From assembly GCA_004293725.1 (NCBI GenBank), contig REAW01000004.1, positions 1 through 64,000 on the forward strand: a stretch of DNA of 64,000 bases, written 5' to 3'. Positions 44,609 through 56,080 of the stretch are shown in pieces. How positions within the stretch are numbered: the stretch's first letter is position 1; each line of letters opens with the position of its first letter. The notes beneath the pieces were generated by a model. That model searched no databases and was not told where the DNA came from. It saw nothing but the letters and a program-made list of their open reading frames with translations. A program made the position numbers and the translations under genes. The stretch is from Curvibacter sp. (GTDB lineage: Bacteria; Pseudomonadota; Gammaproteobacteria; Burkholderiales; Burkholderiaceae_C).

Positions 44609-45991
44609 CTACCCTTCCGCAATCATGGCGCTGCGCGCTGCAACAAAGGCCTGGGCCGCATCGTCATGCAAGGCATGGCGGCCCGCGTGCACCTTGTGCT
44701 GCCCTGCCACCCACACATGGCGCAATGCCGACGTGCGGTTGCTGGCAAACACATGGGCCGACAACATGTCGGGCGCAGACAAACCGGCCAGCGCCGTGTG
44801 GTCGGCGTCCAGCTCCACAAAATCCGCTTGTTGGCCCACGGCCAACCCGGCGATGTTGCGCCCCGCCGCTTGCGCCCCGCCTTGCAGTGCCTGCAAGGTT
44901 ATGGCGGTGGCCACTTGCGGCTGCAGGGGGGTAGCCAGCACATTGCGGCGGCGCAACTGCAGGCGCTGCCCATACTCCAGCAACTGCAGCTCTTCGGCCG
45001 CATTCACCGTGGCATGGCTGTCTGACCCCACACCCCAGACGCAGCCGTGCGCTAGCCACTGCGGCATGTCAAAAATGCCGTCGCCCAGGTTGGCCTCTGT
45101 GCTGGGGCAAATGCCCGCCACTGCGCGGGTTTGTGCGGCACGCTGGTACTCCAGCGCGCTCATGTGGGTGGCATGCACCAGGCACCAACGGCTATTCACA
45201 TGCGCGTGGTTCAGCAGCCACTCCACCGGGCGCTGCCCGCTCCAGGCCAGGCAGGCGTCTACCTCCCCGGTTTGCTCTGCAATGTGGATATGCACGGGGG
45301 CCGTGGCGTCGATGGCGTCCAGTCCTGCCAAGGCTTCGCGCAGGCCTTGCGGGGGCACCGCGCGCAGGGAATGCGGTGCCAAGCCCAGGCGCGCGCCTTG
45401 TGCCTCGCACAGGGGTTTGAGTCGCTCCAGCAGGCGCAGCATGTTGTCGGTGCTGCGAACAAAACGGCGCTGACCATCGGTGGGGGGCGTCGCACCAAAG
45501 CCGCTGGTTTGGTACAGAACGGGCAGCAGGGTGAGCCCGATACCCGTCTTCTGGGCCGCGCGCAGCAAACACAGGGCCAAGGTGGCGTCGTCCGCATACG
45601 GCACCCCCGAGGTGTCGTGGTGCACATAGTGAAACTCGCACACCGAGGTGTAGCCTGCCTCCAGCATTTCAATATAGAGCCAGGTGGCGATGGCCTCCAA
45701 CTGCGCAGGCGTGACCCGCTGTGCGAAGCGGTACATCAGCGTGCGCCAACTCCAGAAGCTGTCTTGCGCTTGCCCACGGTACTCCGTAAGGCCCGCAAAG
45801 GCGCGCTGGAAGGCATGGGAGTGCAGGTTGGGCGTGCCGGGGATCACCGGGCCCGTGGCACGCGCACCGTCATTGGGGGCTGGGGCGTTGGCTTGCACAT
45901 GGGTGAACTGGCCCTGCGCATTCCACTGCAACAAGACGTTGTGGGCCCAGCCAGTGGGCAGCAAGGCGTGGGGGGCAAACAGCGTGTTCAT
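44609..45991 (-). CDS. hutF: Formimidoylglutamate deiminase HutF
   Basis: 460 aa amidohydrolase. Metal-site residues appear in [21 protein letters not shown] and the C-terminal SDSHATVN. It converts N-formimino-L-glutamate to N-formylglutamate and ammonia. ATG at 45991 overlaps the hutI stop by 4 nt; the longer in-frame reading is only the shadow of hutI. Its presence with HutG defines the five-step route, without HutE-type direct cleavage. Confidence 0.94.
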   Translation of the reverse strand: MNTLFAPHALLPTGWAHNVLLQWNAQGQFTHVQANAPAPNDGARATGPVIPGTPNLHSHAFQRAFAGLTEYRGQAQDSFWSWRTLMYRFAQRVTPAQLEAIATWLYIEMLEAGYTSVCEFHYVHHDTSGVPYADDATLALCLLRAAQKTGIGLTLLPVLYQTSGFGATPPTDGQRRFVRSTDNMLRLLERLKPLCEAQGARLGLAPHSLRAVPPQGLREALAGLDAIDATAPVHIHIAEQTGEVDACLAWSGQRPVEWLLNHAHVNSRWCLVHATHMSALEYQRAAQTRAVAGICPSTEANLGDGIFDMPQWLAHGCVWGVGSDSHATVNAAEELQLLEYGQRLQLRRRNVLATPLQPQVATAITLQALQGGAQAAGRNIAGLAVGQQADFVELDADHTALAGLSAPDMLSAHVFASNRTSALRHVWVAGQHKVHAGRHALHDDAAQAFVAARSAMIAEG

Positions 45992-47271
45992 GCCACGGCC
46001 ACCCGTCCCTGGCGCACCACCGTACGCACCGGCCTGTGCCCCAGCCAGTAGGCGAGTTCCGCCGCATCCCGCACGTCCCACAACACAAAGTTGGCCGGCC
46101 GCCCCACACCCACTACGCCATGGGTGTGCTGCAATCCCAAGGCCAGCGCCGCATAGCGCGTAACACCCGCCAGGGCTTCGGGAACGGTGAGGCGAAACAG
46201 CGTGCAAGCCATGTTGACCATCAGCAGCAAACTCAGAGCCGGAGAGGTGCCGGGGTTGTGGTCGGTACTTACCGCCATGGGTACGCCCGCATCCCGCAGG
46301 GCCTGGATAGGCGGAAGCTGGGTGTCGCGCAGGGTGTAGTAAGCGCCTGGGAGCAGCACCGCCACGGTGCCAGCGGCCTTCATGGCGGCAATACCGTCCA
46401 GACTCAAGTGCTCCAGGTGGTCACACGAGAGCGCGCCATAACGCGCGGCCAGCGCCGAGCCACCCATGTCAGAGAGCTGCTCCGCATGCAGCTTGACCGG
46501 CAAGCCCAGGGCTTTTGCCGCCAAAAACACTTGTTCGGTCTCGGCCCGTGAGAAACCGATGCGCTCACAGAACACATCCACCGCATCAACCAGCCCCTCT
46601 GCCGCAAGCGCGGGCAGCATCTCGGTGCAGACCAAGTTTATATAGTCCTGGCTGCGCCCCGCATATTCGGGAGGCAGCGCATGTGCGCCCAAGAAGGTGG
46701 TGCGCACGGTGACCCCATAGGCATCGCCCAGGCGCCGGGCTACGCGCAGTTGCTTGCGCTCGTGCGCCAGCGCCAGGCCATAGCCGGATTTGATTTCAAT
46801 AGCGCAGACGCCTTCGGCCAGCAGCGCCTCCAGACGGCGCGCGGCAGATGCGAACAGCGCATCTTCATCGGCCTCGCGGGTGGCGCGTACGGAAGCGACG
46901 ATGCCGCCCCCGGCCTTTGCCACCTCTTCGTAGCTGGCACCGGCCAGCCGCATGGCAAATTCGTTGGCCCGAAGGCCGCCGTAGACCAGATGGGTGTGGC
47001 AGTCCACCAAGCCCGGCGTGAGCAAGGCGCCGCCACCGTCAAAACGCGGCAGGGCCGCATGCGCGGCGGGCAGCGCGTGGGCCGGGCCTATCCAGCGGAT
47101 CACGCCTTGCGCAACGACCAGGCTGACCTCGCCCGGGCTGGTGCCAGCCCCTTCCAGAGCGCCCGGCATGGGGCGCAGGCGCTCCCAGACGCCGTCTGCA
47201 TTGGGCATATTTGCTATCAATTGCGTAGCTGTTTGCGCAATATCTACGGGCGCTACAGGCACTTTTTTCAT
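45988..47271 (-). CDS. hutI: Imidazolonepropionase HutI
   Basis: 427 aa from ATG at 47271 (GGGAG ten bases upstream) or 406 aa from ATG at 47208 ([12 protein letters not shown], the usual family start). Metal ligands: [37 protein letters not shown]. It opens the imidazolone ring to give formiminoglutamate. Codons 3-21 of the longer form are entirely the dispersed repeat (47208-47268), so the repeat either lies in the hutD-hutI gap or supplies an extra N-terminus. Confidence 0.95.
   Translation of the reverse strand: MKKVPVAPVDIAQTATQLIANMPNADGVWERLRPMPGALEGAGTSPGEVSLVVAQGVIRWIGPAHALPAAHAALPRFDGGGALLTPGLVDCHTHLVYGGLRANEFAMRLAGASYEEVAKAGGGIVASVRATREADEDALFASAARRLEALLAEGVCAIEIKSGYGLALAHERKQLRVARRLGDAYGVTVRTTFLGAHALPPEYAGRSQDYINLVCTEMLPALAAEGLVDAVDVFCERIGFSRAETEQVFLAAKALGLPVKLHAEQLSDMGGSALAARYGALSCDHLEHLSLDGIAAMKAAGTVAVLLPGAYYTLRDTQLPPIQALRDAGVPMAVSTDHNPGTSPALSLLLMVNMACTLFRLTVPEALAGVTRYAALALGLQHTHGVVGVGRPANFVLWDVRDAAELAYWLGHRPVRTVVRQGRVAVA
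47208..47268 (+). repeat. Dispersed repeat, copy 4 (hutD-hutI junction)
   Basis: Reads TTGCTATCAATTGCGTAGCT, then GTTTGCGCAATATCTACGGG and CGCTACAGGC, matching the repeat family. It separates the hutD stop from the family-typical hutI start and is open in the hutI frame. Confidence 0.75.
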
Positions 47272-47276
47272 AAATT

Positions 47277-47867
47277 TCAAACTCCCACAGAGTCCAAGCG
47301 TACCCACACCAGCGCTGCATCGCCACGCGCCTCGCCTTGCGGCACCACCTGCCAGCCGTGCGGGGCAGCGTCCCACCAGAGGCCCTGCCCTGCGGCGCAG
47401 ACCTGTGGACTGCCGCCGCCCTGCAACTGCCAGTCGCCCCGCAATGCCAACAACATTCCGCGCGGCGCAACGGGGATGTCGGTCGCAGAACCCAGCACCT
47501 GCAGGTCGGCACGCAAGTGGCCGCGCCGGGTCATCACATTGAAGTCGGTCGACGGGCCACCGAGTAGCGTGCAGTCCAGCGCCACATCACCCGCAAAAGC
47601 AAAGGGCGCATGCATCTGATCCAGCCGATGGTTGATGCCACTGGACGAGTGCAAATGCACACCGTCGCCGTCCAGCAGCATGATCAACCGGTCCACGCCC
47701 GGGAAGGCCGAAAACGGCCCCGACTGGGCAATGGTGGCAATGCTGACGCGCCAGTCAAAACCATCCATGCCAGCGCCCGGCGGGCGGCACACGATTTCGC
47801 GGGTGCTGCCGCCACCGTTCTTCCACGGTGTTGCCGGAAGGTCTGCAATGGAAAAGCGCTGCAGCAT
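47277..47867 (-). CDS. hutD: HutD family protein
   Basis: 196 aa cupin-like Hut[21 protein letters not shown] near residue 13 and [20 protein letters not shown] are family hallmarks. HutD is thought to moderate histidine-pathway flux, perhaps by sensing an intermediate such as formylglutamate; it is not a pathway enzyme. It sits between hutU (11 bp gap) and hutI. Confidence 0.93.
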   Translation of the reverse strand: MLQRFSIADLPATPWKNGGGSTREIVCRPPGAGMDGFDWRVSIATIAQSGPFSAFPGVDRLIMLLDGDGVHLHSSSGINHRLDQMHAPFAFAGDVALDCTLLGGPSTDFNVMTRRGHLRADLQVLGSATDIPVAPRGMLLALRGDWQLQGGGSPQVCAAGQGLWWDAAPHGWQVVPQGEARGDAALVWVRLDSVGV

Positions 47868-47878
47868 GGTGGTGTGCC

Positions 47879-49576
47879 TTACTTGACCATCGGCAACTTC
47901 AAGCCCTGCTTCTTGGCAGTAGCAATCGCAATGTCATAGCCCGCATCGGCATGGCGCATGACCCCCGAGCCACTGTCGTTGACCAGCACACGTGCCAAAC
48001 GCTCGGCCGCAGCGTCGGTGCCGTCGGCCACGATCACCATGCCGGAGTGCTGCGAGTACCCCATGCCCACCCCACCGCCGTGGTGCAGGCTGACCCAGGT
48101 GGCGCCCCCGGCGGTGTTGAGCAGCGCGTTGAGCAGCGGCCAGTCGGAGACGGCATCAGTACCGTCCTTCATGGCTTCGGTCTCGCGGTTGGGGCTGGCC
48201 ACCGAGCCAGTGTCCAGATGGTCGCGGCCAATGACGACGGGGGCTTTGAGCTCGCCGTTCTTCACCATCTCGTTGAACGCCAGACCGGCACGGTGCCGCT
48301 CGCCCAAGCCCAGCCAGCAAATGCGTGCAGGCAGGCCCTGGAAGGCGATGCGCTCACGCGCCATGTCCAACCAGCGGTGGGTGTGCGTGTTCTCTGGAAA
48401 CAGTTCCTTGATCTTGGCGTCGGTCTTGTAGATGTCTTCGGGGTCGCCTGACAGCGCCACCCAGCGGAATGGGCCCTTGCCTTCGCAGAACAGCGGGCGA
48501 ATGTAGGCGGGCACAAAGCCCGGGAAGTCGAACGCGTTTTTCACACCCTGGTCCAATGCCACCTGGCGAATGTTGTTGCCGTAGTCCACCGTGGGGATGC
48601 CCATGGCCTGAAAGTCCAGCATGGCTTGCACATGCACGGCACAGCTTTGGGCCGCTGCGGCTGTCAGCTTGGCGTGCTGGGCGGGGTCTTGCATCGCGTC
48701 TTTCCACTGCGCCACGGTCCAGCCGATGGGGAGGTAACCATTGATCAGGTCGTGAGCCGAGGTCTGGTCGGTTACCAGATCGGGCTTGATGGCGCCGGCC
48801 TTGGCGCGCCTGACCAGTTCAGGCAGCACCTCGGCCGCATTGCCCAGGAGCGCAATGGACACGGCCTCTTTGCGGCTGCAGTGGTGCTGGATGAGCGCCA
48901 AGGCATCGTCAATGTCTTTCGCCTGCTTGTCTACATAGCGGGTGCGCAGGCGGAAGTCGATGCTGCTTTGTTGGCACTCGATGTTGAGCGATACCGCACC
49001 GGCCAGCGTGGCGGCCAACGGCTGGGCGCCGCCCATGCCACCAAGCCCTGCGGTCAAAATCCATTTGCCCGAGAGATCGTTGTTGTAATGCTGGCGCCCG
49101 GCTTCGACAAAGGTCTCAAACGTACCCTGCACGATGCCCTGGCTGCCGATGTAGATCCAGCTCCCCGCAGTCATCTGGCCGTACATGAACAGTCCCTTGC
49201 GGTCCAGTTCATTGAAGTGTTCCCAGTTCGCCCATTTGGGAACCAAGTTGGAGTTGGCGATCAACACACGCGGCGCATTGGAGTGGGTCTTGAATACGCC
49301 TACGGGTTTGCCGGATTGCACCAGCAGCGATTCGTCGTCATTCAGGTCTTTGAGCGAGGCCAATATTTGGTCGAAGCAGGCCCAATCTCGTGCGGCGCGG
49401 CCAATGCCACCGTAGACCACCAGCGCCTGCGGGTTCTCGGCCACTTCGGGGTCCAGGTTGTTCTGGATCATGCGGTAGGCCGCCTCAGTCAACCAGCTTT
49501 TGCAGGTCAGCGCGGTTCCGCGCGGCGCGCGGATCACGCGCGTGGAGTCGATGCGGGGATCGGTAAGGGTTGTCAT
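47879..49576 (-). CDS. hutU: Urocanate hydratase HutU
   Basis: 565 aa urocanase. Conserved blocks include [20 protein letters not shown], the NAD-binding [24 protein letters not shown] and the active-site Cys region [19 protein letters not shown]. It converts urocanate to 4-imidazolone-5-propionate using tightly bound NAD+. ATG at 49576 has AAGGAG eight bases upstream. Confidence 0.97.
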   Translation of the reverse strand: MTTLTDPRIDSTRVIRAPRGTALTCKSWLTEAAYRMIQNNLDPEVAENPQALVVYGGIGRAARDWACFDQILASLKDLNDDESLLVQSGKPVGVFKTHSNAPRVLIANSNLVPKWANWEHFNELDRKGLFMYGQMTAGSWIYIGSQGIVQGTFETFVEAGRQHYNNDLSGKWILTAGLGGMGGAQPLAATLAGAVSLNIECQQSSIDFRLRTRYVDKQAKDIDDALALIQHHCSRKEAVSIALLGNAAEVLPELVRRAKAGAIKPDLVTDQTSAHDLINGYLPIGWTVAQWKDAMQDPAQHAKLTAAAAQSCAVHVQAMLDFQAMGIPTVDYGNNIRQVALDQGVKNAFDFPGFVPAYIRPLFCEGKGPFRWVALSGDPEDIYKTDAKIKELFPENTHTHRWLDMARERIAFQGLPARICWLGLGERHRAGLAFNEMVKNGELKAPVVIGRDHLDTGSVASPNRETEAMKDGTDAVSDWPLLNALLNTAGGATWVSLHHGGGVGMGYSQHSGMVIVADGTDAAAERLARVLVNDSGSGVMRHADAGYDIAIATAKKQGLKLPMVK

Positions 49577-49614
49577 GGTGTGCTCCTTCAAAACAATCGT
49601 TGTACGGATGGGGT

Positions 49615-51174
49615 TCAGGCCACGCCGGGCAGCGCAACACCGGCAATAGCGGCCACCAGCGCGCCGCTGCGCACCATGCCAATGGCGGCTTGCATGTCGG
49701 GCTGGATATGGCGGTCGTCGTCCAGGTGCGGCACTTGTGTGCGCAGCAGTTGCACCACCTGCTGCAGCGGGGTGCTGGACTGCAGTGGCGCATGGAAGTG
49801 GCAGCCCTGCGCAGCGGCCAGCCATTCAATGGCAATCACGGCCATGGCGTTTTCGGCCATGGGCATCAGACGGCGTGCACCATGGGCGGCCATGGACACA
49901 TGGTCTTCCTGGTTGGCCGAGGTGGGAATGGAGTCCACGCTGGCAGGATACGCGCGTTGTTTGTTCTCCGACACCAACGCGGCGGCCGTTACCTGCGGAA
50001 TCATGAAGCCCGAGTTCAGGCCCGGCTTGGGTGTCAGGAAGGCAGGCAAGCCCGACAAGGCGGGGTCTACCAACATGGCGATACGGCGTTCCGACAAGGA
50101 ACCGATTTCGCAGATTGCCATGGCAATCATGTCGGCCGCGAAGGCCACGGGTTCGGCATGGAAGTTGCCGCCCGATAACGACTCATCCGGTTGGCCATTG
50201 ACGCCGGGGAAGATCAGGGGGTTGTCAGACACGCCATTGGCTTCAGTCTCCAGCAGGTTGGCCGCATGGTGCAGTACATCCAGACAGGCACCCATGACTT
50301 GCGGCTGGCAACGCAGGCAATAGGGGTCTTGTACGCGCTCGTCGCCACTCAGGTGCGAGGCACGAATGGCGCTGCCCACCAGCAATTGGCGCAACGCTTC
50401 TGCGGTGGCCATTTGGCCTTTGTGTTTGCGCAGCGTGTGGATGCGTGCGTCAAACGGGGCATCGGTGCCTTTGGCCGCATCGGTAGACAGGGCACCGGTG
50501 AGCAGGGCCGACTGCAACAGGCGCTCGGCTTCAAACAACCCCGCCAGTGCATTGGCAGTAGAGAACTGCGTGCCGTTGAGCAAGGCCAAGCCTTCTTTGG
50601 GACCCAGCACCACGGGTGCCAAACCCACACTGGCCAGCGCTTGCACCGCTGGCATGCGCCCAGTGGGCGTGAAGGCTTCGCCCACGCCAATCATCACCTC
50701 GGTCATGTGGGACAGTGGCGCCAAGTCACCCGATGCACCCACCGAGCCCTGCCCCGGCACCACAGGAATCACACCACGCAACAGCATGGCTTCCAGCAAC
50801 GCCAAGGTGGCCGGACGTATGCCCGATGCACCCTGCGCCAAGCTGGCCAGCTTGAGCGCCATCATCAGGCGCGCTATTGGCACGGGCGTCGCCTCCCCCA
50901 CACCCGCAGCGTGCGAGAGCACGATGTTGCGTTGGAGCGTTTCCAGGTCTTCGGCGGGAATGCGCACGCTGGCCAGTTTGCCAAAGCCGGTGTTGATGCC
51001 GTAGACCGGCTCACCCTTGGCAACAATCCGCGCTACGGTCTCGGCGCTGGCCAGCACGCCCGCAGCGCAAGAAGCATCCAGCCTGGGCGTGGCGCCGCGG
51101 TAGATGGCGCGCCAGTGCGCCAGGGGCACTTGGCCGGGCATGAGGGTCAAGGTGGTTTCAGTCATGGTGGTCAT
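49615..51174 (-). CDS. hutH: Histidine ammonia-lyase HutH
   Basis: 519 aa. The MIO-forming Ala-Ser-Gly lies in [15 protein letters not shown], and the active-site loop reads [11 protein letters not shown]. It deaminates L-histidine to urocanate, step one. ATG at 51174 follows AGGA; an in-frame ATG at 51165 is an alternative. A HutC-type operator lies 8 bp upstream, so HutC probably blocks this start region. Confidence 0.97.
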   Translation of the reverse strand: MTTMTETTLTLMPGQVPLAHWRAIYRGATPRLDASCAAGVLASAETVARIVAKGEPVYGINTGFGKLASVRIPAEDLETLQRNIVLSHAAGVGEATPVPIARLMMALKLASLAQGASGIRPATLALLEAMLLRGVIPVVPGQGSVGASGDLAPLSHMTEVMIGVGEAFTPTGRMPAVQALASVGLAPVVLGPKEGLALLNGTQFSTANALAGLFEAERLLQSALLTGALSTDAAKGTDAPFDARIHTLRKHKGQMATAEALRQLLVGSAIRASHLSGDERVQDPYCLRCQPQVMGACLDVLHHAANLLETEANGVSDNPLIFPGVNGQPDESLSGGNFHAEPVAFAADMIAMAICEIGSLSERRIAMLVDPALSGLPAFLTPKPGLNSGFMIPQVTAAALVSENKQRAYPASVDSIPTSANQEDHVSMAAHGARRLMPMAENAMAVIAIEWLAAAQGCHFHAPLQSSTPLQQVVQLLRTQVPHLDDDRHIQPDMQAAIGMVRSGALVAAIAGVALPGVA

Positions 51175-51181
51175 GGTTCGT

Positions 51182-51195
51182 CCTGTATATACAAG
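51182..51195. promoter_or_regulatory. HutC operator 1 (hutC-hutH gap)
   Basis: CCTGTATATACAAG, one mismatch from the palindromic HutC site CTTGTATATACAAG, positioned just above the hutH ribosome-binding site. Confidence 0.8.
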
Positions 51196-51227
51196 TAAAT
51201 GTCAGCAAAAAAAATGGTTTGTTCTTG

Positions 51228-52016
51228 TCAGCTCGACAACGCATTGCCATCGGTGCGAAAGCGGCTGCCCAGTCGGTACCGCATGCCAGGGTGCAAGCAG
51301 CGCACGATGGTGACGGGCACTTCGCGCTGCCAGGTGCGCCGCGTTAGCAGCAGACAGGGCTGGTGCGAGTCCATCTGTAGCAGCCGCGCCTGCTCGGCGG
51401 TGGGTAGCACGGCGTCGACCACATGTTCCATTTGGTCAAACAGCACGGTGCGAACTAAGAAGTCGGTGGGCTGTTCGCGCACAAAATCTTGCTGAATAAA
51501 CTGCGGCACCATGGCGGGGCTGACGTAACGGTCTTCCAGTTGCATGGGCACACCGTTTTCCAGATGCACGCACACCGAATGAAACACCGAGGCTCCGGTT
51601 GCCAGCCCCAGTGCGGTGGCAATTTCCAGCGACGCCGAAGTTCGCTCCACCACGATCACATCACACGCATAGTCGTGTCCGCGGCGGCGAATGTCTTCGG
51701 CCAGACTGGCAATCTGCAGCAAATTGGCCTGGGGTTTGTCGTCGGCCACAAAACTACCCACACCCGCCACACGCCGTATGCGCCCTTGCTCAACCAGCTC
51801 GCGCAAGGCACGGTTCACCGTCATGCGCGACATGCCAAACTGCACCACCAGGTCGTTTTCCGACGGCAGTTTGTCACCGGGCCGCCACGTGCCGTCTTGA
51901 ATGCGGCTGGCAATAAAGTCCTTGATCTGCTGGTACAGCGCCACACTGGCCGGCACATCCCCCAACCGCTGGGCGGCGGCGGTAGCAGTGGTGACGACGT
52001 GAAGCTTGGATTTCAT
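51228..52016 (-). CDS. hutC: Histidine utilisation repressor HutC (GntR/UTRA)
   Basis: 262 aa. Winged helix at about 25-95 (RPGDKLPSENDLVVQFGMSR, then VNRALRELVEQG) and a C-terminal UTRA ligand domain (VFHSVCVHLENGVPMQLEDR). HutC represses hut genes until urocanate accumulates. It is first in the operon and has a HutC-type site 56 bp upstream of its start, so it is probably autoregulated. Confidence 0.95.
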   Translation of the reverse strand: MKSKLHVVTTATAAAQRLGDVPASVALYQQIKDFIASRIQDGTWRPGDKLPSENDLVVQFGMSRMTVNRALRELVEQGRIRRVAGVGSFVADDKPQANLLQIASLAEDIRRRGHDYACDVIVVERTSASLEIATALGLATGASVFHSVCVHLENGVPMQLEDRYVSPAMVPQFIQQDFVREQPTDFLVRTVLFDQMEHVVDAVLPTAEQARLLQMDSHQPCLLLTRRTWQREVPVTIVRCLHPGMRYRLGSRFRTDGNALSS

Positions 52017-52071
52017 GGTGATGTGTTCAAGTGCCTAACAGCGAAGGTGGTAGTGTAACTATTCACGCAAC

Positions 52072-52085
52072 CCTGTATATACAAG
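52072..52085. promoter_or_regulatory. HutC operator 2 (upstream of hutC)
   Basis: CCTGTATATACAAG, identical to operator 1, 56 bp upstream of the hutC start and well placed to cover the operon promoter. Confidence 0.82.
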
Positions 52086-52173
52086 ACTGGTTGACGATAA
52101 ATCGGCATACTGCCCCTTGCTTGCCAATGTTAATGCGCTAATCAGTTCATTTCATCAGGGCTTATGCCGTCTT

Positions 52174-52187
52174 GCTGTATATACAGG
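52174..52187. promoter_or_regulatory. HutC-type operator 3 (upstream of gloA)
   Basis: GCTGTATATACAGG, containing the 12-bp perfect palindrome CTGTATATACAG. It is 102 bp from operator 2 and 64 bp upstream of the gloA ATG, so HutC may also act on gloA or form a loop between sites 2 and 3. Confidence 0.7.
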
Positions 52188-52250
52188 TTTGTGGTACAGG
52201 ACAAAAGACCAACACAATGGCGCCCGAGAGCGCTGCGGCACAATGGACGC

Positions 52251-52664
52251 ATGCGATTCCTCCACACCATGCTGCGCGTTGGCAACCTTCAACGCTCCAT
52301 CGATTTTTATACCCACGTGCTGGGCATGCAGGTGCTGCGCACCTCAGAAAATCCCGACTACCAATACAGCCTCGCCTTCCTCGGTTTTGACGGTGGCAAC
52401 CCCGGCCAGGCCGAGATTGAACTGACCTACAACTGGGGCACTGACAGCTACGAGCTGGGCACCGCCTACGGCCACATCGCACTGGGCGTGCCGGACGCCT
52501 ACGCGGCCTGCGCCAAGATCAAGGCCGCAGGAGGCAACGTGACCCGCGAAGCGGGCCCGGTCAAGGGCGGCACCACGGTCATTGCCTTCGTGACCGACCC
52601 CGATGGCTACAAAATTGAACTGATCCAGCGGGCTGAACAAGCGGCGGGCGGCGGATTGCGTTAA
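52251..52664 (+). CDS. gloA: Lactoylglutathione lyase (glyoxalase I)
   Basis: 137 aa. Start [20 protein letters not shown], the central [15 protein letters not shown], and [11 protein letters not shown] and GYKIELIQ are the GloA signature, with metal ligands His5, Glu56, His74 and Glu122 in the expected places by count. It converts the methylglyoxal-glutathione hemithioacetal to S-lactoylglutathione. ATG at 52251. Divergent from hutC with a HutC-type site in between. Confidence 0.95.
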   Translation: MRFLHTMLRVGNLQRSIDFYTHVLGMQVLRTSENPDYQYSLAFLGFDGGNPGQAEIELTYNWGTDSYELGTAYGHIALGVPDAYAACAKIKAAGGNVTREAGPVKGGTTVIAFVTDPDGYKIELIQRAEQAAGGGLR

Positions 52665-52810
52665 TCCTCAAAGCACCAAAAGACAGCTTCAAGACTGAAA
52701 GAATGCTTTTCACCGCTACCCTTCAGTGGATCGCACGGGTGCGGCTTGAAGGGCAAGAGGGGCGATGGCGTTCGTATTGCAATTGCCGACTGCTTCATTA
52801 AGATTTGCGA

Positions 52811-53245
52811 ATGCCAGCCACCGCTAAACCCTCAATGAATCGCCAGTTTGCGGACTATTGCTGTGAGCTGCTCTCTACGCAAGGACCTTGCGTAGCCAAG
52901 CGGATGTTTGGCGGCTGGGGCATTTCCGTTGACGGACTGACGTTTGCCATCATTGCTGATATTGGCGGCGGCGAAAAACTGTGGCTCAAGGCAGATGATG
53001 CCGTTCGCAGCCACTTTGAGGCGGCGGGGTGCGAGCGGTTTGTGTATGTTGGAAAGTCCAAGACCGCTTCGATGGGCTATTACACCGCCCCCGAAGATGC
53101 CATGGACTCACAAGATGCCATGCGTCCTTGGGCACGGCTATCGCTGGAATGCGCGCTGCGCGCCAAAGCCCCCAAAGCACCCGTCCAACGTACACCGGCA
53201 AAAAAACGCGCCGTAAAGACCACGCAGAAGTCTCCCCGGGCCTGA
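52811..53245 (+). CDS. TfoX/Sxy N-terminal domain protein
   Basis: 144 aa. FADYCCELLSTQGPCVAKRMFGG..GIS and the LWLKAD..., ...FVYVGKSKTASMGYY blocks identify the TfoX_N domain. The C-terminal competence-regulator half of E. coli Sxy is missing; the tail is Lys/Ala/Pro-rich (TPAKKRAVKTTQKSPRA). Such single-domain proteins are common and of unknown function. ATG at 52811; ATG at 52835 is possible. Confidence 0.85.
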   Translation: MPATAKPSMNRQFADYCCELLSTQGPCVAKRMFGGWGISVDGLTFAIIADIGGGEKLWLKADDAVRSHFEAAGCERFVYVGKSKTASMGYYTAPEDAMDSQDAMRPWARLSLECALRAKAPKAPVQRTPAKKRAVKTTQKSPRA

Positions 53246-53806
53246 CCTCCGGCTATGCGATTCCGTTGATGCTGAATTTTTGACCCGACATGTACGATCC
53301 GATACAAGACGGCATAGACAAAACCGTGCTGTCCGTCCGGTATTCGATAGTGAAGCCCCCAGCGCACCTCTCAAGCGCGGTGCATTGCTACTGGGAGCTA
53401 AAAACTGAGGCTACCCTCGCGGAAGATTTGGAAGAAGACCAGTAGTTGGATTTAAACTCTTCCACGCAGCTTCGCTTTGTTGCCGACGCTAGCTGACGGA
53501 GAAGTAGCAGCGCACCTGAAAGCAGTTTGGCTTCTCCTAAGCAGCCACTCGCCAATGACCGTAGATGCCCAGACTTAACCTTCCAGCGAGTTCGACGAAC
53601 ACCCGCTATCGGCGGCAAACATGAAATCTACGACCGCCAGCTGAGAGGTGCCCCAGTGGACTTCCAGACACCTGCCGTTCGCGAGTACCCGGTTACGCTG
53701 CAATGCAGGTCTATGTTTCACCTCGTCCCCGACATTCTTTTTTCACGCCTGCATTGAAAAAAAGCGATCGACGTCAGAGCGCTCCACGCGTCCGCAGCGT
53801 CAGCCG
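53246..53806. other. 561-bp region without a supported gene
   Basis: Short frames on both strands show no recognisable family, ribosome-binding site or consistent codon use. It may contain decayed sequence. I see no repeat copy, tRNA or strong terminator in it. Confidence 0.4.
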
Positions 53807-54910
53807 TCAGGCTGCGCCGATATGGGGGATCAAACCGCTGGCAGATTGACCGTTTTTTAATGCAGCCGTAAATGCCAGCATGCGATCAATTGGTAGCCGG
53901 GCGCGGTCGATCAAGCGGTGGTCAACCTGGATTTCATTCAACCCATGCTCCAGCACCCGGGCTACTCCGGCCAGGCCATTCATGGCCATCCAAGGGCAAT
54001 GTGCGCAGCTTTTGCACGTGGCGCTGTTGCCTGCGGTAGGTGCTTCAATAAACGTCTTGCCGGGGTTCAGTGTGCGCAATTTGTGCAGCATGCCGTTGTC
54101 AGTGGCGACAATAAAGGTGTCTGCGTCCATTGTCTGCGCGGCCTTCAAAATGGCGCTGGTAGAGCCCACGGCGTGGGCCAGGGCCACTACGTCGTGGGGT
54201 GACTCGGGGTGCACCAATACTTTGGCCTTGGGGTGCTCTTTGATGAGCGCTTCCAACTCAAAGGCCTTGAACTCGTCGTGCACGATGCAGGCGCCTTCCC
54301 AGAACACCATGTCGGCGCCGGTTTCTCGCTGAATGTAGCCACCCAGATGTTTGTCTGGAGCCCACAGTATTTTCTGGCCCTTGTCTTTGAGCGCACGCAC
54401 GATGTCCAGGGCGCAACTGCTGGTCACCAGCCAGTCGGCACGTGCCTTGACTGCTGCGCTGGTGTTGGCGTAGACCACCACGGTGCGGTCGAGGTGGGCA
54501 TCGCAAAAGGCATTGAACTCGGTGATGGGGCAGCCCAGGTCCAGCGAGCAAGTGGCATCCAGGTCGGGCATCAGCACGGTTTTGTTTGGAGACAAAATCT
54601 TGCTGGTTTCGCCCATGAACTTCACGCCAGACACCACCAGCGTCTGCGCGTGATGGTCGCGGCCAAAGCGGGCCATTTCAAGCGAATCGCTTACCAGGCC
54701 GCCGGTTTCTTCAGCCAAGTCCTGCAGGTCCGGGTGCACGTAGTAGTGCGACACCATGACCGCGTCTTTTTCTTTCAACAGGCGCTTGATTTTGTCCTTG
54801 AGCGCCACCCGCTGCGGCGGTGTGGGCTCTACGGGTACACGCGCCCAGGCGTGCTGGGTGCTGCAGGCGGGCTGCTCGTACTCAACATCAATCACATCCG
54901 AAGCAGACAT
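53807..54910 (-). CDS. nadA: Quinolinate synthase NadA
   Basis: 367 aa. The [4Fe-4S] cysteines are recognisable in [19 protein letters not shown] and [10 protein letters not shown]; substrate-binding motifs include [21 protein letters not shown] and VHPES. It condenses iminoaspartate with dihydroxyacetone phosphate to quinolinate. ATG at 54910 (GAGGAAC upstream) overlaps the nadC stop by one base (TGATG), so nadC and nadA are coupled. Confidence 0.97.
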   Translation of the reverse strand: MSASDVIDVEYEQPACSTQHAWARVPVEPTPPQRVALKDKIKRLLKEKDAVMVSHYYVHPDLQDLAEETGGLVSDSLEMARFGRDHHAQTLVVSGVKFMGETSKILSPNKTVLMPDLDATCSLDLGCPITEFNAFCDAHLDRTVVVYANTSAAVKARADWLVTSSCALDIVRALKDKGQKILWAPDKHLGGYIQRETGADMVFWEGACIVHDEFKAFELEALIKEHPKAKVLVHPESPHDVVALAHAVGSTSAILKAAQTMDADTFIVATDNGMLHKLRTLNPGKTFIEAPTAGNSATCKSCAHCPWMAMNGLAGVARVLEHGLNEIQVDHRLIDRARLPIDRMLAFTAALKNGQSASGLIPHIGAA

Positions 54911-55779
54911 CACAGTTCCTCGAAGCGCATGGAAAAGTCGATGGCTTTGACGTCTTTGGTGAGCGCGCCAATTGAGATGCGGTCAATGCCCGTGGCCGCA
55001 ATCTGCTGCACCGTGTCCAGGTTGACGCCGCCCGACACTTCCAAAATGGCGCGCCCAGCGTTGATGGATACGGCTTGCACCAAATCGGTCACGCTCATGT
55101 TGTCCAGCAACACCATCGTTGCGCCGCAGTCGAGTGCCTCGCGCAGTTGGTCCAGGGTTTCCACTTCCACTTCAATGAACTTGGCGGTGCCGGCCAATGG
55201 GGCTGCGCGCCCCAATGCGGCGGTGACTCCACCCGCCGCCGCAATGTGGTTTTCTTTAATGAGCACTGCATCGAACAGACCCACGCGGTGATTGGTCCCG
55301 CCCCCGGTGCGCACTGCGTACTTTTGCGCCATACGCAGGCCGGGCAATGTCTTTCGGGTGTCCACAATGGAGGCCCGGTTGCCGGGCACTGCCTCGACCG
55401 CGCTGACAAAAGTGGCGGTCTTGGTGGCGACTGCACTCATCAACTGCAAAAAATTCAATGCAGTGCGCTCTGCTGTTAGCAGCGCTTGGGCATTGCCCTC
55501 AAACTCGACCACCACTTGATCAGCCAGGCAGCGCTGACCTTCCCGCACATGCCAAATGATGGCGGCACTCGGATCCAGTGACCGCACAGCGGCGGTAGCC
55601 CAGGGCTCCCCACAAACCACGGCAGACTCGCGGGCCAGCACCCGTGCGCGAACCCGCCTTTGGGGGTCAACAAGCGAAGCGGTCAGATCCCCGCTACCCA
55701 CATCCTCTTCAAGGGCACGGGTAACGTCGGCTTGGGCCAACGCAGCGATCTGGGCGATGGAATAGTCAGAAATGTGCAT
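54910..55779 (-). CDS. nadC: Nicotinate-nucleotide pyrophosphorylase (quinolinate phosphoribosyltransferase) NadC
   Basis: 289 aa. Motifs [46 protein letters not shown] and [11 protein letters not shown] are NadC signatures. It turns quinolinate and PRPP into nicotinate mononucleotide in NAD synthesis. No nadB is in the window. Confidence 0.97.
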   Translation of the reverse strand: MHISDYSIAQIAALAQADVTRALEEDVGSGDLTASLVDPQRRVRARVLARESAVVCGEPWATAAVRSLDPSAAIIWHVREGQRCLADQVVVEFEGNAQALLTAERTALNFLQLMSAVATKTATFVSAVEAVPGNRASIVDTRKTLPGLRMAQKYAVRTGGGTNHRVGLFDAVLIKENHIAAAGGVTAALGRAAPLAGTAKFIEVEVETLDQLREALDCGATMVLLDNMSVTDLVQAVSINAGRAILEVSGGVNLDTVQQIAATGIDRISIGALTKDVKAIDFSMRFEEL

Positions 55780-55871
55780 AGTTTGTCTAGGATAACGGGT
55801 TTGCGCCCCACTCAGCCTGGCATCGGGCGCCCACCATGACGGCTAAAATGGCGGCCAACGAGGATTCACCC

Positions 55872-56078
55872 ATGAACATTTTTCGCCGCCCCGACTACCA
55901 ATCCGAAGTAACGCAGTTTATTGACCAGCTCAAGACCGCCAAGCCTTCGCTGGAAGCAGAACAACGCCAGGGCCGCGCCCTGTTGTGGGACAAAAATGTG
56001 GACCGCGCTGCAGTCAAGGCCTACGGCGAGGCCCGCGTGGAGCAAAAGCCCTACGTCTACCAAACCAACGCAAAATAG
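55872..56078 (+). CDS. DUF3460 family protein
   Basis: 68 aa: RRPDYQSEVTQFIDQLKTAK, then PSLEAEQRQGRALLWDK and a tail ending KPYVYQTNAK. This is a small family conserved in Burkholderiales next to scpA. ATG at 55872 with GAGGA upstream is chosen over 55836. Function unknown. Confidence 0.88.
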   Translation: MNIFRRPDYQSEVTQFIDQLKTAKPSLEAEQRQGRALLWDKNVDRAAVKAYGEARVEQKPYVYQTNAK

Positions 56079-56080
56079 TA

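Noticed and set aside
53388-53757. Several 60-95 aa frames in the 53.2-53.8 kb gap
   Set aside because: No start signals, no family resemblance, and frames on both strands of similar quality.
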